Below are positions 34,824-42,936 of a stretch of DNA of 64,000 nucleotides, in pieces (positions within the stretch are counted from its first letter, which is position 1; each line of letters starts with the position of its first letter). The translations under genes and the position numbers were made by a program. The stretch comes from Larkinella sp051857545 (lineage in GTDB: Bacteria > Bacteroidota > Bacteroidia > Cytophagales > Spirosomataceae): contig NZ_JBPZHB010000005.1 in the NCBI RefSeq assembly GCF_051857545.1, positions 558,001 to 622,000 of the forward strand, in the 5' to 3' direction. A model generated the notes under the pieces. That model saw only the letters and a list, made by a program, of their open reading frames with translations, made no database searches and had not been told where the DNA came from.

Positions 34824-37800
34824 TTAGAATGACACGTTCAGACCTACGATGAAATTTCTAGGAACCGGATACCGACCGTTGTCCTGCCCCCCTTCCTCGG
34901 GATTGAGTCCGGAATATTTCGTAAAATACTTCAGGTTGTTGGCCGTCACATTCAGCCGCAGGTTGCTCAGGCCGAGCTTCGATGTCAGACCGGATGGCAG
35001 GCTGTAGCCCAGCGAAATTTCCCGGATGGCCAGAAAATTGCCTTTCTCGAAATAGTAGGAATTCTGCCGGAAGAGGTTGCTCTGCACCTGCTGATCGGCG
35101 TAGTAATACCGGGCAATGTCGGTCTGATCGCCCGGTTTTTGCCACGAGCGCAGGATGTCGGTGGAGGCATTGTTTTCGCCCACAAACTGACCGTTGTACA
35201 ACGCCCGGGTGTAGTTGTAGATGGTGTGCCCCAGTGTGAAATCGGCGCGGGCCGTCAGGCTGAAATTCCGGTACGCCAGCGAGGTGGTAAAACCGCCCGT
35301 CACCGTCGGATATATATTGCCGAGGTAGACGCGGTCGAACGAGTTGATTTCACCGTTGCCGTCCACATCGAGCCAGTTGACATCGCCCCCGAACTTCGTT
35401 TTGCTGGCCAGTGGCACAATAATATCGCGCGGGGCTGCAGCCGCTTCTTCGTCGGTGGCAAAAATTCCAAGCTGTTTGTAGGCGTAGTAATCACCGATCC
35501 GGCCCCCTTCCTGAAGCCCTCCGCGCCATTCGTTTTTGCCCGTTTCGGGGTCATAGACCAGCACTCCGCCGACCCGGTTCCGGTCGTTTCCGTTGTCGGG
35601 CAATTTCAGAATTTTCTGCTGGTTGGTGGCAATGTTGAAGCTGGCGTTCCAGTTAAAACCCGACTCCGAACGGATGATCGTTCCCGCCACTTCCACTTCA
35701 ATGCCCTGATTTTGCAGACTGCCGTAGTTGGTTAGAATGGATTGAAAACCGGTTTCCAGCGGCAATTCCAGGTTGGTGAGCAGGTTGTCGGTGCGTTTCC
35801 GGAAGTAGTCCACCAATAGATTCACCCGCCCGTTGAACAAGCCAATGTCCATCCCGACGTCATACGTCTGGGTCTGTTCCCACTTGAGGTTCGAGTTCGG
35901 AATGACGGTATTCTGAATGGCCGCCGTGCCGTCATACCGTGACCCCACGCTGTAGGTTCCCTGCGCCTGAAAATCACCCAGTTGCCCGAGATTTCCGTTT
36001 ACGCCGTAGCTGGATCGCAGTTTCAGCGTGTTCACCACCCGCGCCAGCCCGGCTTCTTTCCAGAATGACTCGTTGTGAATATTCCAGCCCACCGAGGCTC
36101 CGGGAAACAAGCCCCACTTGTTGTTCTGCCCCAAATTAGAAGCCCCGTCGTAGCGGGCGTTCAGCGAGAGTAAATACTTCTGGGCGAAATTGTAGTTGGC
36201 GCGTCCGAAAAAGCTCAAAATCCGTTGCTGCGTGATCGAACTGCTGACGGCGGTTGGGGTGGCCGAAGCGTTCAAGGTCGGAATAATATCCGTGGAAGCG
36301 CCCTGACCCGTTGCCGACAAAGCCGATATTTTCCGGTCGAAATACGAACTACCGAGCATAAAATCCAGCCCGTGCTGATTGAAGCTTTTGGTATAATTCA
36401 GAATGGCATCGACCTGCTGCTGCCAGTGCGTCGAGCGGGCTCCGGTGGCTACCCGCGAATCGATGAAGGCCAGCGGGCCGTTCAGATACGATTTTTGAAA
36501 GGAGTTATTATTGGTTTCAATGACGTAAAGGGAGGTAGAAGGCTCAAACGTCAGCCCCGGTAGGATGTTCCAGGTCAAACCGCCACCGAGGGTCAGCCGG
36601 TAGAGGTGGTTATCGGTCGCATAGCGGTTCAACTGATACAGCGGATTGCCAATGGATCGGTTAAAACCGGGCGACATGGTGCCGTCTTCAAAATACAGTT
36701 TGGCTGTGGGCGGCAGGGCCAGCGCGCGCTGAAAAATCTGGTTATCGTTAAAGACCTGGTTGTTGCCCGAATTGGTAAAGTTGGTAAACGCATTGACTTT
36801 CAGCTTTTCCCGAATCTTCAGGTCTCCGCTGAAATCAAAGGTAAACCGCCGAAAATCCGTATTGATGGCAATGCCCTGTGATTTGAGGTAGCCGACACCC
36901 AGGTTATAACTCCCCTTGTCAGTGCCGCCCATGGCGCCCAGATAATAGTTTTGGGAAATACCGGTTTGAAACAATACATCCTGCCAGTCGGTATTCTTGA
37001 AAATCAGGGTTTTGGTCGGATCGGCGGGGTCGGCAATGCTTTCCCAGCCTTCGCCCAGTTTGTATTGATTCTGGGGGGTGAGGTACTGAACCGTCGAATA
37101 GGTGCGGTTGGACAGATCGTTTCCGGTGCCGAAACTGTTGGCGAGGGTCAGCACGTTCATGCGTTCCGGAATCTTCTTGGCCGAGTTCAGCACCCCTAAC
37201 CGACCGTAGTATACGTAGTCGCGGGCCGACATCATGTTGTAGCGTTTGGCCAGTTGCGAAAACGTGGTGTTCTGCCGGAAGGTGATCAGCATTTTGCCGG
37301 ATTTGCCTTTTTTCGTCGTGATAATCACCACCCCGTTGGCTCCTCTGGCCCCGTAAATGGAGGTAGATGACGCATCTTTCAGGACTTGCAGCGTTTCGAT
37401 GTCGTCGGCATTGATGTCGTTCATGTCTGACCGGATAACACCGTCGATGATATACAGTGGCGAAGAACCGTCGGGATTGTTGATCGACGTTCCGCCCCGG
37501 ATGATGACCCGCGGAGCCGCTCCGGGCTGGCCCGTCGTCGTTTGCACTCGCACGCCCGGCAAGGTTCCCTGCAAGGCCGAAGCGGCATTGGCATACGGAA
37601 TGTTTTCCAACACCTTGTTATCCAGCTTGGAAATCGAAGTCGTTACGGTTTCGCGGGACTGGGAACCGTAGCCGACTACCACCACTTCATTCAGCGTTTT
37701 CAGATCAGGTTCCAGCACCACACTCACGTCCGTCTGGTTGCCGACAACGACCTCTTTGGTCTGGTAGCCGATGTAGCTAAAGACCAGCGTTTTGTCGCCG

Positions 37801-38012
37801 GACGCATTGATCGTGAATTTCCCGTTCCCATCCGTCGTGACCCCAATCTGGGTGCCTTTCACCACCACGGTAACAAAAGGAAGCGGGGCCTGGTCGGCAC
37901 TCGATGTAACGGTTCCTCTGACCGATTGGGCCTGGGCTTTCGCACCGTATCCCATTACCAGCCAACAACAGAGAACGAGGACTCTACAATAGATTTGGGG
38001 CAGTGTCTTCAT
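34824..38012 (-). CDS. susC: SusC/RagA family TonB-linked outer-membrane transporter
   Basis: 1062 aa with signal peptide (MKTLPQIYCRVLVLCCWLVMGYGAKAQ). Carboxypeptidase-like domain ('VRGTVTSSADQAPLPFVTVVVKG'), TonB box 'LNEVVVVGYGSQ', plug with 'ALQGTLPGVRV' and the SusC signature 'DIETLQVLKDASSTSIYGARGANGVVIITTKKG', then a 22-strand barrel. It imports oligosaccharides released at the surface with SusD. It is the first gene of the minus-strand locus and has a Bacteroidota promoter and a palindrome just upstream. Confidence 0.95.
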   Translation of the reverse strand: MKTLPQIYCRVLVLCCWLVMGYGAKAQAQSVRGTVTSSADQAPLPFVTVVVKGTQIGVTTDGNGKFTINASGDKTLVFSYIGYQTKEVVVGNQTDVSVVLEPDLKTLNEVVVVGYGSQSRETVTTSISKLDNKVLENIPYANAASALQGTLPGVRVQTTTGQPGAAPRVIIRGGTSINNPDGSSPLYIIDGVIRSDMNDINADDIETLQVLKDASSTSIYGARGANGVVIITTKKGKSGKMLITFRQNTTFSQLAKRYNMMSARDYVYYGRLGVLNSAKKIPERMNVLTLANSFGTGNDLSNRTYSTVQYLTPQNQYKLGEGWESIADPADPTKTLIFKNTDWQDVLFQTGISQNYYLGAMGGTDKGSYNLGVGYLKSQGIAINTDFRRFTFDFSGDLKIREKLKVNAFTNFTNSGNNQVFNDNQIFQRALALPPTAKLYFEDGTMSPGFNRSIGNPLYQLNRYATDNHLYRLTLGGGLTWNILPGLTFEPSTSLYVIETNNNSFQKSYLNGPLAFIDSRVATGARSTHWQQQVDAILNYTKSFNQHGLDFMLGSSYFDRKISALSATGQGASTDIIPTLNASATPTAVSSSITQQRILSFFGRANYNFAQKYLLSLNARYDGASNLGQNNKWGLFPGASVGWNIHNESFWKEAGLARVVNTLKLRSSYGVNGNLGQLGDFQAQGTYSVGSRYDGTAAIQNTVIPNSNLKWEQTQTYDVGMDIGLFNGRVNLLVDYFRKRTDNLLTNLELPLETGFQSILTNYGSLQNQGIEVEVAGTIIRSESGFNWNASFNIATNQQKILKLPDNGNDRNRVGGVLVYDPETGKNEWRGGLQEGGRIGDYYAYKQLGIFATDEEAAAAPRDIIVPLASKTKFGGDVNWLDVDGNGEINSFDRVYLGNIYPTVTGGFTTSLAYRNFSLTARADFTLGHTIYNYTRALYNGQFVGENNASTDILRSWQKPGDQTDIARYYYADQQVQSNLFRQNSYYFEKGNFLAIREISLGYSLPSGLTSKLGLSNLRLNVTANNLKYFTKYSGLNPEEGGQDNGRYPVPRNFIVGLNVSF

Positions 38013-38086
38013 GGAAGTAGATGATTAGAATCATAGAAGAAAGGAATGGAATCAGGATCTTTGAGCGAATTATATTCTATCTTTAC

Positions 38087-38126
38087 ATTTGTCCTACAAA
38101 TATAATAGTCGTATTTTAATTACAAT
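38087..38126 (-). promoter_or_regulatory. susC promoter overlapped by a FadR-type operator
   Basis: On the minus strand a perfect -7 element TATATTTG (38104-38097) is preceded at 18 bp by ATTG (38126-38123). A 15-bp palindrome ATTTGT-CCT-ACAAAT (38087-38101) overlaps the -7 box. Its core TTGTCCTACAA fits the T-N-G-T-N3-A-C-N-A pattern known for FadR-subfamily GntR regulators, and the next gene encodes one. Repression of susC released by a locus metabolite is inferred. The leader would be about 75 nt. Confidence 0.65.
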
Positions 38127-38186
38127 GAAATTGTATCAAAAAAGATATAGTACTTCAAAAAGTGCCAAAATACCGGGGCATTGCAT

Positions 38187-38194
38187 TACATTTG
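38187..38194 (+). promoter_or_regulatory. -7 element of the GntR gene
   Basis: Perfect TAnnTTTG (TACATTTG) 16 bp before the ATG at 38211. No clear TTTG is seen at the 19-bp spacing, so the -33 part is weak. The short leader fits direct initiation. Confidence 0.45.
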
Positions 38195-38210
38195 CACCAA
38201 AAAATGAAAC

Positions 38211-38906
38211 ATGAATAGTAAATTAGGGTTGCTGGAACCGTTGGAGAGTCTGTCGATGACCGATCGTGTTGAAAATATCCTGCGTGAATACTTTACGGAG
38301 AATGCTTTTAAACCCGGCGATGCGCTTCCGAACGAACTGGAAATTGCTCAGAAACTGAATGTCAGCCGGAATGTGGTTCGGGAAGCCCTGAGTCGGCTTC
38401 GGATGCTGGGGATGATTGAAGCCCGGCCCCGGCGCGGCATGATCATGTCGCAACCCGATTTGCTGGCCGGGATCGAAAAAGTGTTGAATCCGTTTATACT
38501 CAGCCAGAGCAACCAGAAGGATATTTTCGAATTGCGGCTGATTCTGGAAATGGGAATCGCCGAGTTTTTATTTGCCCGAAAAACGCAGAAGGATCTGGAC
38601 GAGCTGGAGCAGATTGTCGAAAAGCAGAAGACGCTGCCGGTTCTCTCGAAAGAAGACGAGATTGAATTTCACGGCAAGTTGTATGATATGACGGGCAATG
38701 AGACGTTCCAGCGGTTTCAAAGCCTGCTATTCCCGGTTTTTGAACACGTTTTTGCTTCTATGACCAACCAGAAAGACAACTACGTGCTTATCGACCCGGT
38801 TTCCCACGCCGACCTGTTCAGGATCCTCAAGGACGGAACCCCCGAAGCGTTCCGGAAAGCGATGCACAAACACCTTGAGGTGTATTATAATACGATTAAG
38901 AAGTGA
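38211..38906 (+). CDS. FadR-subfamily GntR transcriptional regulator
   Basis: 231 aa. N-terminal winged helix ('FKPGDALPNELEIAQKLNVSRNVVREALSRLRMLGMIEARPRRG', about 35-80) and a C-terminal FCD ligand domain with metal-binding His residues ('EFHGKLYDMTGN', 'VSHADLFRIL', 'MHKHLEVYY'). FCD regulators usually bind small carboxylic or sugar acids and come off DNA. It is divergent from susC by 198 bp and is the only regulator at the head of the locus, so local control is very likely. Convergent with DUF1080 across a 25-bp-arm palindrome. Confidence 0.92.
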   Translation: MNSKLGLLEPLESLSMTDRVENILREYFTENAFKPGDALPNELEIAQKLNVSRNVVREALSRLRMLGMIEARPRRGMIMSQPDLLAGIEKVLNPFILSQSNQKDIFELRLILEMGIAEFLFARKTQKDLDELEQIVEKQKTLPVLSKEDEIEFHGKLYDMTGNETFQRFQSLLFPVFEHVFASMTNQKDNYVLIDPVSHADLFRILKDGTPEAFRKAMHKHLEVYYNTIKK

Positions 38907-38940
38907 AGGCGCGGGAGGGATAATAGAATTATAAATATTA

Positions 38941-39005
38941 AATGATGAATGTTAAATGTAAAAGTCAAAGAGCGCCTACCACTTTTACATTTAACATTCA
39001 TCATT
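38941..39005. repeat. Perfect 25-bp-arm palindrome, word 'AATGTTAAATGTAAAAGT'
   Basis: Arms 38941-38965 and 38981-39005 are exact reverse complements around a 15-nt loop. It lies between convergent genes, so it may act as a terminator for both, though it is A/T-rich with no clear T-run. The entire 25-bp arm is repeated in the palindrome at 44.24 kb, with a different loop. Confidence 0.9.
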
Positions 39006-39031
39006 TTACATTTAACATTCTCTTCCTTACT

Positions 39032-39826
39032 TCAAAAATCCGTTTCCGATTTTTTCAGATCCAGTTCTTTGATCCAGATGTTGCGGTAATAGACATCGTG
39101 CCCTTCGGCCTGGAGTTTCAGGCCACCCGGCGTATCGGTGATGCCTTTGCCGCCGTCATTCCCGCCGTCGATGCCTGAATTGGGTCCACCCCACACTTGG
39201 TTAATTTCCTGGTTGGTATGCACTTTTTTGCCGTTGAAATACATCGTCAGCCGGGCTTTTTCGGTGCGCTTACCATCCTTAAACCGGGCTGCCCGAAAAA
39301 CGATGTCGTATGAATTCCATTTTCCGACGCCGTTGTAAGCGTGGTACGGTGACGGCGTTTCGTTGATCACAGCCGCCATCCCGTGCGAAGTGGTGTCGCC
39401 GTCGAGCACCTGAATTTCGTAGCGGTTTTGCAGATAAACGCCACTGTTGCCACCCGGTTTTAGAATATAAAACTCGATATGCAGCCGGAAATCCCGGAAA
39501 GCCTGTTTCGTTACGATGTCGGCCGTGCCGTATTTGCCACCCGCAGCCGTGGGGTCGTTGGTGTTCAGAACCGTGCCTTTCCCATCCGGATCTTTTTCAA
39601 TGGTCCACTTGATGGGCGGAGTTGCGGCAAACCGGGGGCCTTCCCAGTAGATCCACTTCGAATCGAGCATCTGGCGAGACCCGTCAAACAGGATTTCTGC
39701 TCCTTTGGGTGCTTTGGTGCCGACGCCCACCTGAGCCTTAACTGAAACAATTGAATACAAGGCAATTACCAGAGTAAAAAGAAATTTAGAAGCAACCGTC
39801 GAAAGGCGAAAAGTAGAATAGTTCAT
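39032..39826 (-). CDS. DUF1080 (3-keto-disaccharide hydrolase fold) secreted protein
   Basis: 264 aa with a signal peptide (LSTVASKFLFTLVIALYSIVSVKAQ). Concanavalin-like fold of DUF1080: 'GAEILFDGSRQMLDSKWIYWEG', 'FRDFRLHIEFYILKPGGNSGVYLQNRYEIQVLD', 'GGLKLQAEGHDVYYRNIWIKEL'. Related proteins hydrolyse 3-keto-glycosides or bind glycans. The Gfo/Idh gene lies divergently 177 bp away; DUF1080 with Tat-exported Gfo/Idh oxidoreductases is a recurring Bacteroidota pairing for 3-keto sugar chemistry. It is not part of the run that starts with susC. Confidence 0.87.
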   Translation of the reverse strand: MNYSTFRLSTVASKFLFTLVIALYSIVSVKAQVGVGTKAPKGAEILFDGSRQMLDSKWIYWEGPRFAATPPIKWTIEKDPDGKGTVLNTNDPTAAGGKYGTADIVTKQAFRDFRLHIEFYILKPGGNSGVYLQNRYEIQVLDGDTTSHGMAAVINETPSPYHAYNGVGKWNSYDIVFRAARFKDGKRTEKARLTMYFNGKKVHTNQEINQVWGGPNSGIDGGNDGGKGITDTPGGLKLQAEGHDVYYRNIWIKELDLKKSETDF

Positions 39827-40003
39827 CAGAAAAAGGGGTTTGGAATCGATCCGTAAAGGTCCGTTAAAGATAAGCGGGATTCGGTGAATTATCGATTGGA
39901 AATTTTCGATGATCCAATTAATTTACATCGGGTTAACGCGCCGGAATGGAGTAGTTGACCCGCCAATTTTGCTTACTGAATTCTAAACCTACTCCCTTTG
40001 AAA

Positions 40004-41377
40004 ATGAAAGATAACGCTTTTACCGTGTCTCGGCGGGATTTTCTGCTGGCGGCTGCGGCCACCGCACTGGCTCCTCCGCTGGTGCTCCAGGCCTCCAAAA
40101 GAAAGATCGCTCCAAACGACAAACTTAACCATGCCTGCATCGGTGTGGGCGGCATGGGCTGGGGCGACCTCAACCAATTCGGCAAACATCCGCGGGTCAA
40201 TATTGTGGCAATCTGCGATGTAGATGCGATCCGGTTGAAAAAGGCTTCCGATGCTTATCCGCAGGCCCGGACGTATACCGACTGGCGCGAACTCCTTGAA
40301 AAAGAGGGCGATAAAATCGACTCAGTCAACGTAACCGTACCGGATCATAATCACTTTGCCATTGCCATTCAGGCCATCCGGAACGGCAAACACGTGTATT
40401 GCCAGAAACCGATGTGCCACGATGTGGCCGAGGTGCGGGTGCTGACCGAAGCCGCCGTTAAGGCCGGTGTCGTGACCCAGCTCGGCACCCAGATAGCCGC
40501 GGGCAAAGGCGACCGCACCGCCGTTCAGTGGATCAAAGAAGGCGCCATCGGCAAGGTAAAACACGCCTATCTCTGCTCCAACCGCCCCGGTGCCGTTGAA
40601 CATTACCGGCTCATTGGTCCGCGCCCGGCCGAACCCCAGGAAGCCCCCTCGACCCTAAACTGGGACCTCTGGGTGGGCACGGCCCCGATGCGCCCTTTTT
40701 CGCCGGACATCTACCACCCGACCAAATGGCGGGCGTGGCAGGATTTCGGTACCGGCTGGTCGGGCGACATCGGCTGCCACATTTTCGACGCCGTTTGGAA
40801 AGGGCTGGGACTGAAACCGCCCAAGTCGGTGATTGCCGAAGTGCAAAAATCCTGGGAAGACTCACCCGCCCGGCGGGGTGACACCTGGCCGCAGGGCAAC
40901 CACATTACGTGGTCGTTTCCGGGCAACAAAATGACCGCTTCCCGCACCCTGCCGGTCGAGTGGTTCGACGGGGAGTTTTACCCACCGAAAGAAATTCGGG
41001 CGTTGTTCTCGGAGACCGACTATCCGGCAGAGTCGGCGATGTTGATCGGCACGAAAGGTGCCCTGCTGATTCCGCACGGCAAGATGCCGGTTTTGCTGCC
41101 GGGCGATCAATTTAAGAATTACAAAGTGCCGGAGCTGGAAGAACGCAACCATTACCACCACTTCGCGGAGGCTTGTCTGGGTGGCCCGAAAACCGAATCC
41201 CATTTTGCCCAATCCGGGCCAATGACCGAGGCTATTTTATTGGGTACCGTAGCGATTCGGGTGCCGGGCAAACTGCTGGAATGGGACGCTGCCCGAATGA
41301 AATTTCCGAACAATCCCGACGCCGAGCGCTACCTGAGCCGAATTTACCGCGACGGCTGGCGTATTGCCGGGTTGTAA
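40004..41377 (+). CDS. Tat-exported Gfo/Idh/MocA family oxidoreductase
   Basis: 457 aa from the ATG at 40004; an in-frame TTG two codons earlier is less likely. Tat signal 'SRRDFLLAAAATALAPPLVL' (about 9-28). Rossmann motif 'IGVGGMGWGD', the family's EKP motif is 'CQKPMCHD', and 'DWLWVGTAP'-like substrate-domain features (NWDLWVGTAPMRPF) follow. Carries its NAD(H) bound and folded through the Tat system; acts in the periplasm on a sugar hydroxyl or glycoside. Its pairing with DUF1080 suggests oxidation to, or use of, 3-keto sugars. Confidence 0.9.
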   Translation: MKDNAFTVSRRDFLLAAAATALAPPLVLQASKRKIAPNDKLNHACIGVGGMGWGDLNQFGKHPRVNIVAICDVDAIRLKKASDAYPQARTYTDWRELLEKEGDKIDSVNVTVPDHNHFAIAIQAIRNGKHVYCQKPMCHDVAEVRVLTEAAVKAGVVTQLGTQIAAGKGDRTAVQWIKEGAIGKVKHAYLCSNRPGAVEHYRLIGPRPAEPQEAPSTLNWDLWVGTAPMRPFSPDIYHPTKWRAWQDFGTGWSGDIGCHIFDAVWKGLGLKPPKSVIAEVQKSWEDSPARRGDTWPQGNHITWSFPGNKMTASRTLPVEWFDGEFYPPKEIRALFSETDYPAESAMLIGTKGALLIPHGKMPVLLPGDQFKNYKVPELEERNHYHHFAEACLGGPKTESHFAQSGPMTEAILLGTVAIRVPGKLLEWDAARMKFPNNPDAERYLSRIYRDGWRIAGL

Positions 41378-41391
41378 AGGGCCAGGCAATG

Positions 41392-41590
41392 CGCCCCCGG
41401 TTAAAACCGGGGGCGACAACATGATTCATCCCTACGGGATTCATTTTCCGTAGAAGTGGTCCTGGTTCCTACAAAATGAATCGTCCCTACGGGATTGATT
41501 GCCTAAGGTAATTCCGTAGGAATGAATCGTATTGTAGCAGGTTTCAACCCGTTGACGAATGCAACCAATCCCGTAGGGATGAATCATATT
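41392..41590. repeat. Cluster of REP-like repeats (CCCGTAGGGAT family)
   Basis: Begins with an 11-bp-arm palindrome (41392-41402 / 41405-41415, CGCCCCCGGTT). Four copies of the unit follow: reverse at 41424-41441 and 41464-41496, forward at about 41511-41545 (degraded, ATTCCGTAGGAAT) and 41566-41590. The 41464-41496 copy is nearly identical, in reverse, to the two units at 9.6 kb. The last copy supplies the stop codon of the DinB/YfiT gene. Confidence 0.82.
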
Positions 41591-42117
41591 ATCGCTTCTC
41601 CCGCTAACGCCAGTTTGATGTGCGCCAGATGGTGCTGCGTGTGCCAGGCCGACATGGCGATGGCCTGCGCCTGACTGAACCAGAGTTTGCGAACCGGATG
41701 GAAGTATTTGATTGCCAACTGCTCATCCGTCAGCGATTTCAGCAGGTATACATACCGGCGCGTGATGCCATCAAACGAAACCAGCGAATCTTCAATCGGC
41801 GCGGTCAGCGAATCCGGTGTGGCTACCCAGGCATCCATATTAATCAGGGTGACGACCTCGTAATCAGGCTCGGTGAGGGCTTTTTTCATCCGCAAAAAAT
41901 GCAGCAGTTGAATGTCGCTGACGTGGTGAATCAATTGCTGAACGCTCCAACTCCCCTCGCGGTAGGTCTTCGCCAGCTCCTCCGGCGACAGGTTTTCGAC
42001 CAACTCCCGGTAGCGAGCGGGCATGGCTTCAACGATGGCAATCAAGTGCTGCAATTCCGCCGGTGCGTAGCTTTCCTGCGTCGTAAGCGGGCCGATGGGG
42101 TATTTCCGGTTTTCCAT
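41584..42117 (-). CDS. YfiT-like DinB metal-dependent hydrolase/transferase
   Basis: 177 aa. The start 'KYPIGPLTTQESYAPAELQHLI' and 'YREGSWSVQQLIHHVSDIQLLHFLRMKKALTE' are characteristic of the YfiT/BstA group; metal ligands are the His of 'HHVSD' and two His in 'WHTQHHLAHI'. Members are Zn/Ni-binding putative hydrolases or bacillithiol S-transferases. Cytosolic. The stop codon is formed by a REP-like repeat unit. Confidence 0.9.
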   Translation of the reverse strand: MENRKYPIGPLTTQESYAPAELQHLIAIVEAMPARYRELVENLSPEELAKTYREGSWSVQQLIHHVSDIQLLHFLRMKKALTEPDYEVVTLINMDAWVATPDSLTAPIEDSLVSFDGITRRYVYLLKSLTDEQLAIKYFHPVRKLWFSQAQAIAMSAWHTQHHLAHIKLALAGEAII

Positions 42118-42322
42118 GGTGGTTCAAAAGCTGTGGTTTTGTATCCGTTGAACCGGCAAGTTCTAAAAAAAGATGGAATGCCTGTTGATCGACAGGCATT
42201 CCATTGAAATAAATGGCATGGAACGGACCGGTTTGCACGAAAGGACTCTTTTGCACTCAGATTTGCCCTATTGAAATGCAAAACAAGCTGGTATAGAAAA
42301 GCGTATTCTGTTCATAGTCGGG

Positions 42323-42353
42323 TTAGAATAACAAACGCTTTTTACTATTTTTG
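42323..42353 (+). promoter_or_regulatory. Promoter of the DUF4920 gene
   Basis: TTAG (42323-42326), exactly 19 bp, then perfect TATTTTTG (42346-42353). It predicts a transcript start near 42360 and so supports the ATG at 42388 over an in-frame ATG at 42271. Confidence 0.7.
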
Positions 42354-42387
42354 TATTCCATCACGTCAAGACCGCATCAGACAGACT

Positions 42388-42843
42388 ATGAAAACATTAG
42401 CCATCCTGACCCTCGCCCTCGGAATCTCGCTCAGCGCCGTCGCGCAGGACAATGTGAGCTACCACGGCAAAAAAATAACCGCCGACCACGCGACGCCAAC
42501 CACCGAGCTGCCCGCCAAAATGGGCGACAAGACGAAACTGGACACCAAAGTGGAAGGCACCGTCGAATCGGTCTGTCAGGTGAAAGGCTGCTGGATGCGG
42601 GTGAAAGCCGCCGACGGCCAGGCCATGCTGGTGCGGTTCCGCGACTACGGTTTCTTTGTTCCGAAAGACATTGTTGGCAAAAGCGTCGTTTTTGAAGGCA
42701 CCGCCGAAACCAAAACCACTTCCGTCGCCGAGTTGCGCCATTACGCCGAAGATGCCGGGAAAAGCAAGGAAGAAATTGCCAAAATCACCGAGCCCGAAAA
42801 AGCCATCACGTTTGTGGCCGATGGGGTGATCGTGAAGAAATAA
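42388..42843 (+). CDS. DUF4920 domain secreted protein
   Basis: 151 aa with signal peptide (MKTLAILTLALGISLSAVAQ). 'KVEGTVESVCQVKGCWMRVKAADGQAMLVRFRDYGFFVPKD' is the OB-like DUF4920 core with a paired Cys (VCQVKGCW) that may bind metal or form a disulfide. The C-terminus ends 'AITFVADGVIVKK'. Periplasmic, function unknown. The start is fixed by the promoter at 42323-42353. Confidence 0.9.
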   Translation: MKTLAILTLALGISLSAVAQDNVSYHGKKITADHATPTTELPAKMGDKTKLDTKVEGTVESVCQVKGCWMRVKAADGQAMLVRFRDYGFFVPKDIVGKSVVFEGTAETKTTSVAELRHYAEDAGKSKEEIAKITEPEKAITFVADGVIVKK

Positions 42844-42890
42844 AAAGCCCGATTAAACCGCCTTCGGGCGTTCGATAAATGTGTATCTTG

Positions 42891-42916
42891 AAAGCCGCAA
42901 CCTCTGCGGCTTTTTT
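42891..42916 (+). terminator. Intrinsic terminator after the DUF4920 gene
   Basis: AAAGCCGC (42891-42898) pairs with GCGGCTTT (42906-42913) around a 7-nt loop, followed by T6 (42911-42916). It lies 47 bp after the stop and only 20 bp before the next ATG, so it may also sit in the leader of the amidohydrolase gene. Confidence 0.8.
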
Positions 42917-42936
42917 GCTTTTTAAAATCCAACTGC

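Noticed and set aside
41392..41590. A degraded IS element or MITE with target duplications
   Set aside because: No transposase remnant and no flanking direct repeats were seen; units in both orientations fit REP-like repeats better.
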